From Catenulispora acidiphila DSM 44928 (GTDB lineage: Bacteria; Actinomycetota; Actinomycetes; Streptomycetales; Catenulisporaceae), in assembly GCF_000024025.1 (NCBI RefSeq), contig NC_013131.1, positions 868,001 through 932,000 of the forward strand: DNA of 64,000 bases. Direction: 5' to 3'. This document shows positions 10,101 to 19,500 of the stretch, piece by piece; the first letter of the stretch is position 1, and each line of letters starts with the position of its first letter. The notes beneath the pieces were generated by a model. It was not told the DNA's origin. It made no database searches and worked only from the letters and a program-made list of their open reading frames with translations. The position numbers and the translations under genes were made by a program.

Positions 10101-12374
10101 TCAAAACCGCCACATCAGGACGGTGGTGTCCTGGTCGGCGCACGCCAGCAGCTTGCCGTCCGGGCTGAAGGCGACGCCCAGCGCGTAGGCCGTCTGGCCG
10201 CTGAGCGGAGCGAGCTCGCGCGGCGAGGCCGGAGCGGTGATGTCGTACAGCCGCACCTTCGCGCTCGCGCCGCCGCCGTTGGCGACCAGCCGGCCGTCCG
10301 GGCTGAAGGCGACGCCGGTCGCCTCGTCGTCCTCGGGCACGGTGGCGGTCACCGACGGCGCCGCCGGATTCGACACGTCGAACAGGATCAGCTTGTGGTC
10401 CCCGGAACCGGTGGCCAGGAGTTTGCCGCCGGGGTGGTAGGCGATGTCGAAGACCCGGTCGGTGTGCCCGGTGGCGGTGCCGAGCAGCAGCGCGGCGGAC
10501 GGGGTCCGCACGTCCCACAGCTTGACCGTCTTGTCGAAGGACGACGTCGCCAACGTCTTACCGTCCGGGCTGAACGCCACGCTGTAAGCCAGAGTGCTGT
10601 GCCCGCTCAGCGTCCGCTGCTTCAGGGCTCCGGTCGGCTGTCGCACGTCGATCAGGAGCACGTCGCCGCCGTACGTCCCGACCGCCACGAGCGTGCCGTC
10701 CGGACTGAACGCCACACCGGTGAGCTGGTCGCCGAGGTGCAGCTGGGCCAGCAGGCGCGGCGCGTCGGGCACGCTGATGTCCCACAGCCCGAGGGTCTTG
10801 TCGTGCGAGCTGGTCGCGAGCGTGTGCCCGTCAGGGCTGACGGCGACGTCGAAGACCATCGCGGTGTGCTTGGCGCAGACGCCGATCGTCTTCGGCAGCG
10901 CGGGATTCGACACGTCATAGAGCCGCGCCGTGTTGTCCTGCGCGGCGGTGATGAGGATCTTGCTGTCCGGGCTGAAGGTGATGTGGTTGACCGCGGATTT
11001 CTGGTCGGTGAGCTTGGCGATCGGGACCGGATCGGTGGGCGGGGGAGGGGAGGTGGAGGCGGACGCAGAGGTCGGAGCGGAGGCGGAACTGCTCGCGCCC
11101 ACAGCGTGAGGGGTCACGGAGGGAGAGCCGGAGCCGGAGCTCGTTCCGAGGCCGTGGCCCGCGGAATCGCTACCTGTGCCGGGAGACTTCGAACCGCTGT
11201 CGACCGCCAGCCAGGTGCCCACCGCCGCGCCGCCCACGGCGACGACCGCCGCGCCCGACAGGAACCAGCGGCGGGAACGGTTCTCCTTCAAGAGTTCGGT
11301 GTTAGAACCGGAGCTGTAGCCGGAGCCATTGCCATTGCCATTGCCATTGCCGGAGCTATAGCCAGTGCCAGAGCCGGAATCGGCGAGTATCGCAGAAGTG
11401 TCACCCTGTGCCGGCGTCCACAACCCGCCGTCAGCGTTCGTCGAGCCGACGTGCGTCGGCGTGGTGCCGGTGTTCAGCAGCGGCTTGGTGTCGCCCGCCG
11501 CCTCCTGCGGAAGCTCGACCGTCGTCGGATCCGGCCGCTGCGCCAGCAGACCCTTGATCCGCTCCGCGACCGCCCAAGCGTCGCCCGGCCGATCCTGCGG
11601 ATCCTTCGCCATCAGCGCCAGCACCAAGGAGTCCACCGCGGGCGGGATGCCCGGTCGGTAGAGGCTCGGCGCCTCCGGCGTCTTCGATACGTGCTGGACC
11701 GCCAGACCCATCGGCGTGTCGGCCTCGAACGGCCCGCGGCCGGTCAGCGCGAAGTACAGCAGGCAGCCCAGCGAGTACAGGTCGGAGCGGGCGTCGAGCT
11801 CCCTGCCCTGCGCCTGCTCCGGCGACATGTACTCGACGCTGCCGATGACCATGCCGGTCGCGGTCAGGCCGGTGTCGGTGTGCTCGTGGCCGACGAAGCG
11901 CGCGATGCCGAAGTCCAGGACCTTCACCGCGCCGGCGTCCGTCACCATCACGTTGCTCGGCTTGATGTCGCGGTGCACGACGTTCGCCTGGTGCGCGACG
12001 CTCAGCGCCTCGCAGACCTGCCGCGTCCACTCCAGCGCGGTGCGCGGGGCGGCCGGGCCCTGGGTGCGGACCCGGTCGGCGATGGTGCGGCCGGCGACGA
12101 GTTCCATGACCAGGTAGGGCACGGTCTCACCGGCGTACTCGTCGTGTCCGTAGTCGTGCACCGTCACGATCGACGGTCCGGACAGGTTGCCGATGATGCG
12201 GGCCTCGCGGTCGAAGCGGGCCGACGCCTCGGCGGTGAGGCCGGCGGCGGTCATGATCTTCACCGCGACGTCGCGCCCGATCCGGGCGTCGCGGGCCTGC
12301 CAGACCTCGCCCATGCCGCCCCGGCCGAGCAGCCGGACCAGCCGGTACCGGCCGTCGAGTGTCGCCTCAGTCAT
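10101..12374 (-). CDS. membrane Ser/Thr protein kinase with C-terminal WD40 repeats
   Basis: 757 aa. The Hanks-type kinase domain (about 10-270) is intact: glycine loop GRGGMG (17-22), K39 in VAVK, HRDIKPSN with D136, and DFG at 154-156. A linker rich in Pro, Gly and Ser precedes a transmembrane helix (RWFLSGAAVV...), and the outer part holds about seven WD40-type repeats with the recurring VAFSPDG and KLWD motifs. The kinase probably phosphorylates cytosolic targets in response to a cue bound by the propeller. The ATG at 12374 matches the usual start just before the GRYRLV segment; longer in-frame starts add only a poor sequence. Kinase-WD40 fusions are common in filamentous actinomycetes. 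Confidence 0.93.
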   Translation of the reverse strand: MTEATLDGRYRLVRLLGRGGMGEVWQARDARIGRDVAVKIMTAAGLTAEASARFDREARIIGNLSGPSIVTVHDYGHDEYAGETVPYLVMELVAGRTIADRVRTQGPAAPRTALEWTRQVCEALSVAHQANVVHRDIKPSNVMVTDAGAVKVLDFGIARFVGHEHTDTGLTATGMVIGSVEYMSPEQAQGRELDARSDLYSLGCLLYFALTGRGPFEADTPMGLAVQHVSKTPEAPSLYRPGIPPAVDSLVLALMAKDPQDRPGDAWAVAERIKGLLAQRPDPTTVELPQEAAGDTKPLLNTGTTPTHVGSTNADGGLWTPAQGDTSAILADSGSGTGYSSGNGNGNGNGSGYSSGSNTELLKENRSRRWFLSGAAVVAVGGAAVGTWLAVDSGSKSPGTGSDSAGHGLGTSSGSGSPSVTPHAVGASSSASAPTSASASTSPPPPTDPVPIAKLTDQKSAVNHITFSPDSKILITAAQDNTARLYDVSNPALPKTIGVCAKHTAMVFDVAVSPDGHTLATSSHDKTLGLWDISVPDAPRLLAQLHLGDQLTGVAFSPDGTLVAVGTYGGDVLLIDVRQPTGALKQRTLSGHSTLAYSVAFSPDGKTLATSSFDKTVKLWDVRTPSAALLLGTATGHTDRVFDIAYHPGGKLLATGSGDHKLILFDVSNPAAPSVTATVPEDDEATGVAFSPDGRLVANGGGASAKVRLYDITAPASPRELAPLSGQTAYALGVAFSPDGKLLACADQDTTVLMWRF
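11325..11348 (-). repeat. four tandem 6-bp units encoding Gly-Asn in the kinase linker
   Basis: Four exact copies of GCCATT (plus strand) encode GNGNGNGN on the minus strand, in the linker just inside the transmembrane helix. A multiple-of-three unit, so slippage would change linker length without frameshift. Confidence 0.8.
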
Positions 12375-12517
12375 CGCGTGCCCAGCCCCCTGACCACCTG
12401 CCCGCACAGTGCCGCCGCCAGAGTAATCGAGGGCACGGCCGCGCCGCACCGGTCGTTACCGAGCCGGTGCGGCGCTATCGGGTTTACCCTGCGCGGGCCG
12501 ACCCAGGGAGTTGACTC

Positions 12518-14668
12518 CTAACCCAGCGCCCGCTTCAGGAAATCGACCTGCAGCAGCATCAGGTTCTCCGCGACGATCTCCTGCGGGGTCATGTGCGTCA
12601 CCCCCGACAGCAGCAGCGTCTCGTGCGGACGTCCTTCGGCCAGCAGCGCCGAGGACAGCCGCAGCGTGTGCGCTACCACCACGTTGTCGTCGGCCAGGCC
12701 GTGGATCAGCATCAGCGGACGGTGCTGCTCGGCCCAGCCGCTCGGCTCGGTGCCGACGACCACCGAGTTGCGGCGGTAGACGTCCGGCTCGGTGTCCGGG
12801 TGGCCCAGGTAGCGCTCGGTGTAGCAGGTGTCGTACAGGCGCTGGTCGGTCACCGGCGCGCCGACCACCGCGGCGTGGAACACGTCCGGGCGGCGCAGCG
12901 CGGCCAGCGCCGACAGGTAGCCGCCGAAGGACCAGCCGCGGATCGCCACGCGCGACAGGTCCAGGTCGGGGTTCTGCGCGGCAGCCGCCTGCACGGCGTC
13001 CGCCTGGTCCTGCACCACCGGTCCGGCGAAGTCGCGGTAGACCGCGCGGTCCCATTCCGGGCCGCGCCCCGGCGTGCCGCGACCGTCCACGACCAGCACC
13101 GCGAAGCCCTGATCGGCCAGCCACTGCGAGGCCAGGTGCATGTTGTGCGCGGCGAGCGCGCGCTGGGCGTGCGGGCCGCCGTAGGGGTCCAGCAGGATCG
13201 GCAGCTTCGTGCCCGGGACGTGGCCGGTCGGCAGGACCAGCACGCCGCGCAGGCCGCGCTCGCCGAGCCGGACCATCGTCGCGTTCAGCTTCAGCGCCGG
13301 GGTCTCCGCGACGTTGCGGACGGTGCACAGGTCCTTGGCGTCGCCGTCCTCGTCCAGACGCACCACGCGCGCGGTCACGCCGGGCTCGGAGAAGGAGGTC
13401 GAGCTGACCACCGCCAGGTCCGCGCCGAAGGTCGCGGAGTGGACGCCGAAGGTCTCAGTGAGCTGACGGACCACGCCGTCGCGCGAGACCAGGAAGACGT
13501 GCACCTCGGCCGGGTCCTCGGCGCTCGCCGTGAACTGCACGCCGTGCTCGCCGACCGCCAGCACCGCGCGCACCTGGAGCTCCGGCGGCGTCAGCGGCTC
13601 GCCGTCGAGCAGGACCCGGTTCGCGCCGTCGCGCGCCCCGACGGTCACCAGTGCGGAGGAGGGCTCTTCGTCGCCGTCCTCGGCGCCCGAAACCCATGCC
13701 GGGACACCGGAGACGATGTCGACCCAGCGCGGGTCGGACTCCTCGCCGTGCATCGTGATCATGCCGGTGTCCGGGTCGAGCAGGGCGTACGTGATGCGGG
13801 TCTGCCCGCGGTTCATCAATCCCAGCACCGGGTCGCCGCCGGCGGACCAGTGGACCGCGGTGAGGTACGGCGAGGCGTCCTCCCACGTCACGTCCACCCG
13901 CGAGCCGTCCAGGCCGAGCACCACGCCGGAGACCGCCGCGTTGTTCGTCCCGGCCGCCGGGTAGCGCACCGCGGCCGGCTCCTTGCCCGGGTTCGAGGGG
14001 TCGGCGATGAACCAGGTCTGGATCGGCGCCTCGTCGGCGCGCTCGGCGAACAGCCGGTCGCCTTCCGGCGCCCACCAGTAGCCGCGGAAGCGGTCCATCT
14101 CCTCGGCGGCGATGAACTCCGCGAGGCCGTAGGTGACGGTCTCCGTCTCCGGCTCGGCGAGCGCGCGGTCGCCGCTGCCGTCGATGCCGATCACCCGCAT
14201 CGCGCCGGCGGCGACGTAGGCCACGTGCGTGCCGGCCGGGTTCGGGCGCGGGTCGGCGACGCCGGCCGGGGTCTCCAGCGCGCGCACCGCCTCGGCGCCG
14301 TCGGCGGCGGTCAGGTCGGCCACGAACAGCCGCCCCGACAGCGCGAACGCCGCGTGCTTGAGCTCGGCGTCCGCCGCGAAGCCGACGATGCCCGCCGCGC
14401 CCTGCCGCGACCGCTCCCGGCGCGCCTTCTCCTCGTCGGTCAGCTCCTCGCCCGCGCCGCCGAGCAGCGCCACCGGGTCGGCCACGAGGCGCTCCTGCCC
14501 GGTGGCCGGGTCCAGCACCCACAGACACGTCGCGGTGTCCGTGCCGTGCTTGCCGCGCAGGAACGCGATCCGGGTGCCGTCCGGGGCGATGCCGAAGGCC
14601 CGCGGCACGCCGAGGGTGAAGCGCTGGGTGCGGGCCGAATGCCGCGGGAAGGAGGGGATGTCAGCCAT
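12518..14668 (-). CDS. S9 family peptidase (dipeptidyl peptidase IV / prolyl oligopeptidase type)
   Basis: 716 aa, cytosolic (no signal peptide). The N-terminal two thirds is a beta-propeller related to the DPP IV N-domain; the C-terminal alpha/beta-hydrolase domain carries the nucleophile S580 in GWSFGG, Asp660 in GLADDN and His692 in VTHM. It should cut short peptides, often after proline or alanine. The start at ATG 14668 fits a TAGCAT box 7 nt upstream, suggesting a leaderless transcript; an ATG 3 codons earlier would lie inside that spacing. It is divergent from mshB, with only 75 bp between the starts. Substrate cannot be predicted further. Confidence 0.93.
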   Translation of the reverse strand: MADIPSFPRHSARTQRFTLGVPRAFGIAPDGTRIAFLRGKHGTDTATCLWVLDPATGQERLVADPVALLGGAGEELTDEEKARRERSRQGAAGIVGFAADAELKHAAFALSGRLFVADLTAADGAEAVRALETPAGVADPRPNPAGTHVAYVAAGAMRVIGIDGSGDRALAEPETETVTYGLAEFIAAEEMDRFRGYWWAPEGDRLFAERADEAPIQTWFIADPSNPGKEPAAVRYPAAGTNNAAVSGVVLGLDGSRVDVTWEDASPYLTAVHWSAGGDPVLGLMNRGQTRITYALLDPDTGMITMHGEESDPRWVDIVSGVPAWVSGAEDGDEEPSSALVTVGARDGANRVLLDGEPLTPPELQVRAVLAVGEHGVQFTASAEDPAEVHVFLVSRDGVVRQLTETFGVHSATFGADLAVVSSTSFSEPGVTARVVRLDEDGDAKDLCTVRNVAETPALKLNATMVRLGERGLRGVLVLPTGHVPGTKLPILLDPYGGPHAQRALAAHNMHLASQWLADQGFAVLVVDGRGTPGRGPEWDRAVYRDFAGPVVQDQADAVQAAAAQNPDLDLSRVAIRGWSFGGYLSALAALRRPDVFHAAVVGAPVTDQRLYDTCYTERYLGHPDTEPDVYRRNSVVVGTEPSGWAEQHRPLMLIHGLADDNVVVAHTLRLSSALLAEGRPHETLLLSGVTHMTPQEIVAENLMLLQVDFLKRALG

Positions 14669-14675
14669 GTCGCAC

Positions 14676-14681
14676 ATGCTA
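14676..14681 (-). promoter_or_regulatory. -10 box (TAGCAT) of the S9 peptidase gene
   Basis: TAGCAT on the minus strand ends 7 nt before the ATG at 14668. No ribosome-binding site is visible, consistent with a transcript beginning at or next to the A of the start codon. Confidence 0.5.
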
Positions 14682-14731
14682 TGCGGCCACGGCTCACCGG
14701 GCCGTTCCGGGAGCGGCGGGGTAGGTATGCG

Positions 14732-14737
14732 TACCCT
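14732..14737 (+). promoter_or_regulatory. -10 box (TACCCT) of mshB
   Basis: TACCCT ends 6 nt before the mshB ATG at 14744 and no Shine-Dalgarno sequence lies between, which points to a leaderless mRNA. Confidence 0.5.
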
Positions 14738-14743
14738 TGCCCT

Positions 14744-15715
14744 ATGACCGCTACCACGACCGCGCAGCCGTCGGGCCCGGTGCCCCCGGCCAGCCCCACG
14801 GCCGCCCGGCGGCTGCTGCTCGTCCACGCCCACCCGGACGACGAGGTGATCACCACCGGCGCCACGATGGCCGCCTACGCCGCCGAGGGCGCGCACGTCA
14901 CGCTGGTCACCTGCACCGCCGGCGAGGAGGGCGAGGTGCTGGTTCCCGAGCTCGCGCACCTGGCCGCCGACCGCGAGGACCGGCTCGCCGAGATCCGGGT
15001 GGTGGAGCTGGCGAACGCGATGACCGCGCTCGGTGTCGCCGACCACCGGTTCCTGGGCGGCGTGGGCTGCTACCGGGACTCCGGGATGATGGGCACGCCC
15101 GCGAACGACAAGCCGCACGCGTTCTGGCGCGCCGACCTCGACGAGGCCGCCGCGCACCTGGTGAAGGTGGTCCGCGAGATCCGCCCGCAGGTGCTGGTCA
15201 CCTACGACGAGAACGGCGGCTACGGGCATCCCGACCACATCCAGGCGCACCGGGTCGCGATGCGCGCCGCTGAGCTGGCCGCCGATCCGGCCTTCGCGCC
15301 CGAGCACGGCGCGGTCTGGGACGTGGCGAAGATCTACTGGACCGCGATGCCCGAATCGGTGCTCGCCGAGGGTATCCAGGCGTTGAAGGAAGCCGGCGAC
15401 ACCAGCGGATTCATCGCGGTGGAGTCGGTGGAGGACCTGTCCTTCGGGACCGACGACGCGCTGGTGACCACCACCATCGACGGCACCGCGTACATGGAGA
15501 ACAAGCGCGAGGGCATGCGCGCCTACCCCACGCAGATCTCGATGGGGCAGGGCTTCTTCGCGCTGTCGAACTCCATCGGCATGGAGTTCATGGCGCACGA
15601 GTTCTACCAGCTGGTGAAGGGCGCCGCCGAGGGGTCGGACACCGGGTTGGAGAAGGACCTGTTCGCCGGGCTCGGCATCGCGGACGGGACCGCTGCCGGG
15701 GTTTCCCAGGGCTGA
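14744..15715 (+). CDS. mshB: N-acetyl-1-D-myo-inositol-2-amino-2-deoxy-alpha-D-glucopyranoside deacetylase
   Basis: 323 aa. MshB removes the acetyl group from GlcNAc-inositol in the second step of mycothiol synthesis, the thiol buffer found only in Actinomycetota. Zinc-site residues are visible: AHPDDE with H30 and D33 as ligands and D32 as the likely base, and GHPDH at 161-165 with H165 as third ligand. The hydrophobic zinc-hydrolase core and the C-terminal substrate segment follow. The ATG at 14744 is set by the TACCCT box. It overlaps the next gene by 1 nt (TGATG). Distinction from the paralogous amidase Mca rests on length and on the overall sequence; Mca is usually shorter (about 290 aa). 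Confidence 0.88.
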   Translation: MTATTTAQPSGPVPPASPTAARRLLLVHAHPDDEVITTGATMAAYAAEGAHVTLVTCTAGEEGEVLVPELAHLAADREDRLAEIRVVELANAMTALGVADHRFLGGVGCYRDSGMMGTPANDKPHAFWRADLDEAAAHLVKVVREIRPQVLVTYDENGGYGHPDHIQAHRVAMRAAELAADPAFAPEHGAVWDVAKIYWTAMPESVLAEGIQALKEAGDTSGFIAVESVEDLSFGTDDALVTTTIDGTAYMENKREGMRAYPTQISMGQGFFALSNSIGMEFMAHEFYQLVKGAAEGSDTGLEKDLFAGLGIADGTAAGVSQG

Positions 15716-16287
15716 TGGACGTTTCGGGCGCAGCGGAGGTCGGCGTGTCGGTGGTCGTGGTGCTGGCCGGTCTGGTCGGCCTGCTCGGGTTGGTGGCGGC
15801 GGCGCGGTTCGGGACGGAGTCCCCGCGCGGGCGCACGCTGCTGCTGTTCGGGCTCGGCGGCGCCGGGGTCGTGGTCGGGCTGATCGGCTCGATGATCCAG
15901 GGCTACACGGTGCGCGTCGGCGGTTCGGGCCCGCGCCTGCTGGACGCCGGGGACCCGGCCTCGGCCGGCGACGGCGGATCCGGCGGCTTCGCCTTCCCGT
16001 TCGGCTCGCTGATCGGCTTGGCGCTGCTCACCGCGCTGCTGCTGCTCGGCGGGGCACTGCTGCGCGCGCCGCGCGCCGTGGGCGCCGCCTCCGGCGGCTG
16101 GCTGCTGGTGGTCGCGGCGCTGACGTTCGGCGTCGGCAGCGGCGGCGACATCATCCTGCCGAACGACTCCGCGGCGCAGATCTTCGTTTATGGGGGTCTT
16201 GTCATCGCCTTCGGGATCGCCGTGCTGGTGTACCAGTGGAATCTGAACGATCGGCTCGCCGACAAGGTCGTCTCGCGCTCCCGCTGA
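15715..16287 (+). CDS. small multi-pass membrane protein downstream of mshB
   Basis: 190 aa with four likely membrane helices (about residues 8-30, 42-62, 98-118 and 155-180) and a Gly/Ser-rich loop after the second. The ATG shares its A with the mshB stop codon, so translation is coupled. A membrane protein often follows mshB in streptomycetes (DUF6113-like), but no function is known and none is visible. It ends about 280 bp before the next gene. Confidence 0.8.
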   Translation: MDVSGAAEVGVSVVVVLAGLVGLLGLVAAARFGTESPRGRTLLLFGLGGAGVVVGLIGSMIQGYTVRVGGSGPRLLDAGDPASAGDGGSGGFAFPFGSLIGLALLTALLLLGGALLRAPRAVGAASGGWLLVVAALTFGVGSGGDIILPNDSAAQIFVYGGLVIAFGIAVLVYQWNLNDRLADKVVSRSR

Positions 16288-16444
16288 GCGCTCCTATTTC
16301 ACAAAACCGCCGTTAATGGTCATTCGGAGACCGGACTTAAGGCGGAATCGCACTCGCTCGATCGAGTGAAGCCTCGCCGGATTCCGGCGGGTCAGCGCCG
16401 CACGGCCGTGGCAATGTCACCTGTACGCCTCTGTGACCACCGCT

Positions 16445-16462
16445 GATCACAGTACTGTGATC
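16445..16462. promoter_or_regulatory. 18-bp perfect palindrome upstream of the VanW-family gene
   Basis: GATCACAGTACTGTGATC reads the same on both strands and is centred about 111 bp before the TTG start at 16565. The size and symmetry fit a dimeric regulator site. No regulator gene lies next to it. The rest of the 277-bp gap shows only a short hairpin-like cactcg/cgagtg pair near 16350-16370. Confidence 0.5.
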
Positions 16463-16564
16463 GGAGCAACACTCTCGGTGGCCGGTGGCGCGCTGCTAGA
16501 TGGCACAGCTAGTAGGCCCTGCCCGATGGCCCTGCGCGACCGACCTTGACAGAGGCGACCGATT

Positions 16565-19500
16565 TTGAACGACGAGTTTCCCCGACGCCAGGCAGACGAC
16601 GCTGATCCGGACCGGCAGCCCGACTACGGGTTCGGCGGCGCGCCGCTGTTCCGCGACGAGGTGCCGCCGGCCGGCGGGCCCGCGTTCGGCGCGGGCCCGG
16701 GCGCGGTCGGCAACCCCGGCGCCACCGGGTTCCACGACGCGTCGGCCTTCCGCGACCCCGCGCCGGGGTACGGCGGCGCGGCGCCGTGGGGCGACCAGGA
16801 CGGCGGTCGGGGCGGGTCCGGTCTCCCGGCGGGCGCCGGCGGTGCGTCCGGCGATGGGCGCGGCGATGTGCGCGGGCTCGACTACGGCGCGGGCGGCGAC
16901 TACGGGACCGGGCTCATGTCCGGCTTCGACGGCGGCGCCGACACCCTGAGCAGTTCCGGCGGTTTCCCGGCGCAGCGCTTCGCCGGTCCGCGCAACATGG
17001 CCGAGACCTCCGGCGCGGGCGCCGGTCCCGGATACGGCGGCGCGCGGCCCGGCGCGGCGCCGGTTCCTCGTCCCGCTCCCGGCGCGCCGTCCCCGGATGC
17101 CTTTTCGCACCCCGCACCGAACGCGTTCAGCGGCGGCGCGGCGGCTGCCGGCGGGGAACCGGAGTTCGGACCCAGTGAAGGTCCGCTGCGCGTGGTGCCC
17201 GCCGACCAGGCCAGTGCGCTGCTGCGGATCAAGCTGCCGGAGAACCCGCCGGTCCCGTCGACCACGTTGCGCGGCGACGCCCCGATCGAGGACGTCGTCG
17301 AGGCCTCGCAGATGCTGCACCGGGTGAGCCCGGCGAAGCCGAACGCGCTGCCCGGCGACGTGCTGGCGCTCACCACCGCGACGATGGTCGTGCCGATGCC
17401 CGGCGCGGCGTTCGGCGGCGTGCGCGCCGTCCAGCGCCCGGCGCGGCTCACCGCGTCGGTGCCGCCGGACCTGGCCAGCCGGGCCGAGGCGGATCTGCTG
17501 TCGGACACCGTCGAGCAGTTCTTCGGGGACTTCGACGCCATCGGGCGCGAGTTGCAGGCGCAGCGCGCGAGCGGTGCGGCCGCTGCCGGCGCCGCTGCTG
17601 GCGCCGGAGCCGGCGTCGGTGTCAGCGCTGTGCCCGGCGCGGCAGCGGTTCCCACGGTACCCGCGCAAGGCGGCGAGAACGCCGGCGCCGAGCCTTCGCA
17701 GCCTGCGACGCTGCCCGGGCAGTACGCGCCCACCGGCGCGCCGCTCGCGGGCCGCTACGGCGTGCCGACGCAGGTTCCCGGCTACGACGCCGCGCGGCGC
17801 AGTCCGGTCGGCATGCGTTATCTCGGCGGCATCTTCCACGACTCCTCCGGCGAGTCATCGTTCTACGACCCGTCGACCGAATCGCTGGTGCCGATGGGTG
17901 CCGCCGCGATCTCGGCGTCGGACTTCCGGCGGACCGTGCCGGCGATCACGCGGCCGGTGCCGCCGCCGCGGACCGGTCCGCGTACGGCGCAGCCGCCGCG
18001 CGAGAGCACGGATTTCAAGGCAGGCTCGGCGCGTTCGGCCGGTGCGGCTGGCACGACCGGCGCGGTGCGTTCGACCGGTGCGGCTGCGGCGGCGGCTGCT
18101 TCGGCGGGCGCGGCACCGGTCGGCGCCGGACCGCGGACCCCGACGGTGCCCGCCCCGACGCGAGGCGGCGGCCGTACCTCCGGCCGCACCGGATTTCCCG
18201 CCGGGGGCAACGGCTCCGACAGCTCCGACGACACCAAGGTCCTGCCCACCGGGCACTGGTCGGACCATCACCCCGACCACCACCGCTCGCGGCGCACCAG
18301 CCGGCGCGGCCGGGTGGCACTGGTCTCGGCGCTGTCGGTCACCTTGGCATTTGGCACGCTATACGGCGCCGCGCTCGCCTTCGAGGGACAGGTGCCCAAG
18401 GGCACGCTCGTCGACGGCGTCGCGATCGGCGGCATGACGAAAACGGCTGCGGTGGCGAAGTTGTCCGCCGCGCTTTCCCCGACGCTGAGCGCGCCGCTGC
18501 GGCTGACCGCCGACGGCGCCGCGTTCCAGCTCTCGCCGGAGCAAGCCGGTCTGCACATCGACTACGCCGGGACGGTCGCGGCGGCGGCGGCGAGCCGCAC
18601 CGATCCGACGGTCGCCATCCCGGCGCTCGCCGGGACCGGCCGCGATGTGCGATTACAGGTGAGCGTCGACCGCACTGCCTTGAAGGCGGCGCTGACGAGC
18701 CTCACCGCCGGATTCGACAAGCCGATGGTGGACGGGAGCGTGATCTTCCCCGGCGGCGTGCCGACCCCGATCGCGCCGCGTCCGGGGCGCGAGATCGACG
18801 TCGACGCAGCGGCCGGCGCGGTGGTCTCGGCGTTCGACGACGGCGTCGCGGCGGTACGTGTGGCGGCGATGTCGCCTGCCGGGACTCTGCCGACGGCTCC
18901 GGCCGCCTACGCGATCGCTCCGGCGAAGACGGCGCTTTCCCCTGCGCACCACACGAGTTCGGCGCACACGAAACAGCCTTCTGCGACACCGTCAACGCCC
19001 TCTGCGACGCCGTCCGCGACGGATTCCCCCAGCGGGAAGGCCGGTATGCCCTCTGCTCCGGCGAGTACCGCGCCGTCCGCGCCGGTCCCGTCCGGCACGG
19101 CGCCCGCGGTCGCTCCCGTTCCGGCTCCGGCGTTGGTGCCCGCTCCCGGCGGCGTCCCGGCCACGGCATCCACCGCCGGCGGTTCCTTCCCCGCCGCGCC
19201 GATCGCGCTCACCGTGCAGAACGTCCAGCCGACCGTCACCCCGGCTGCTGTCGCGCAGGCGATGCAGGACTTCGCACGGCCGGCGATGTCAGCTCCGGTC
19301 GCGCTGGTCACCGGCAGCGTGCGCACCGTCCTGAAGCCCGCGATTCTGGGGCGCCATCTGGCGATCGAGCCGGACGGGCACGGCGGTCTGGCGCCCAAGC
19401 TGGACGGCGCCGGGATCCGCGCCGAACTCGACCACGACGCGCTGGCCAAGTTGGAGCAGCCGCCGACCGACGCCTCGTTCACCGTCTCCGGCGGCAAGCC

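Noticed and set aside
16350-16400. Terminator after the mshB unit
   Set aside because: Only a 6-bp cactcg/cgagtg pair and a weak gccgg/ccggc pair; not strong enough to call.
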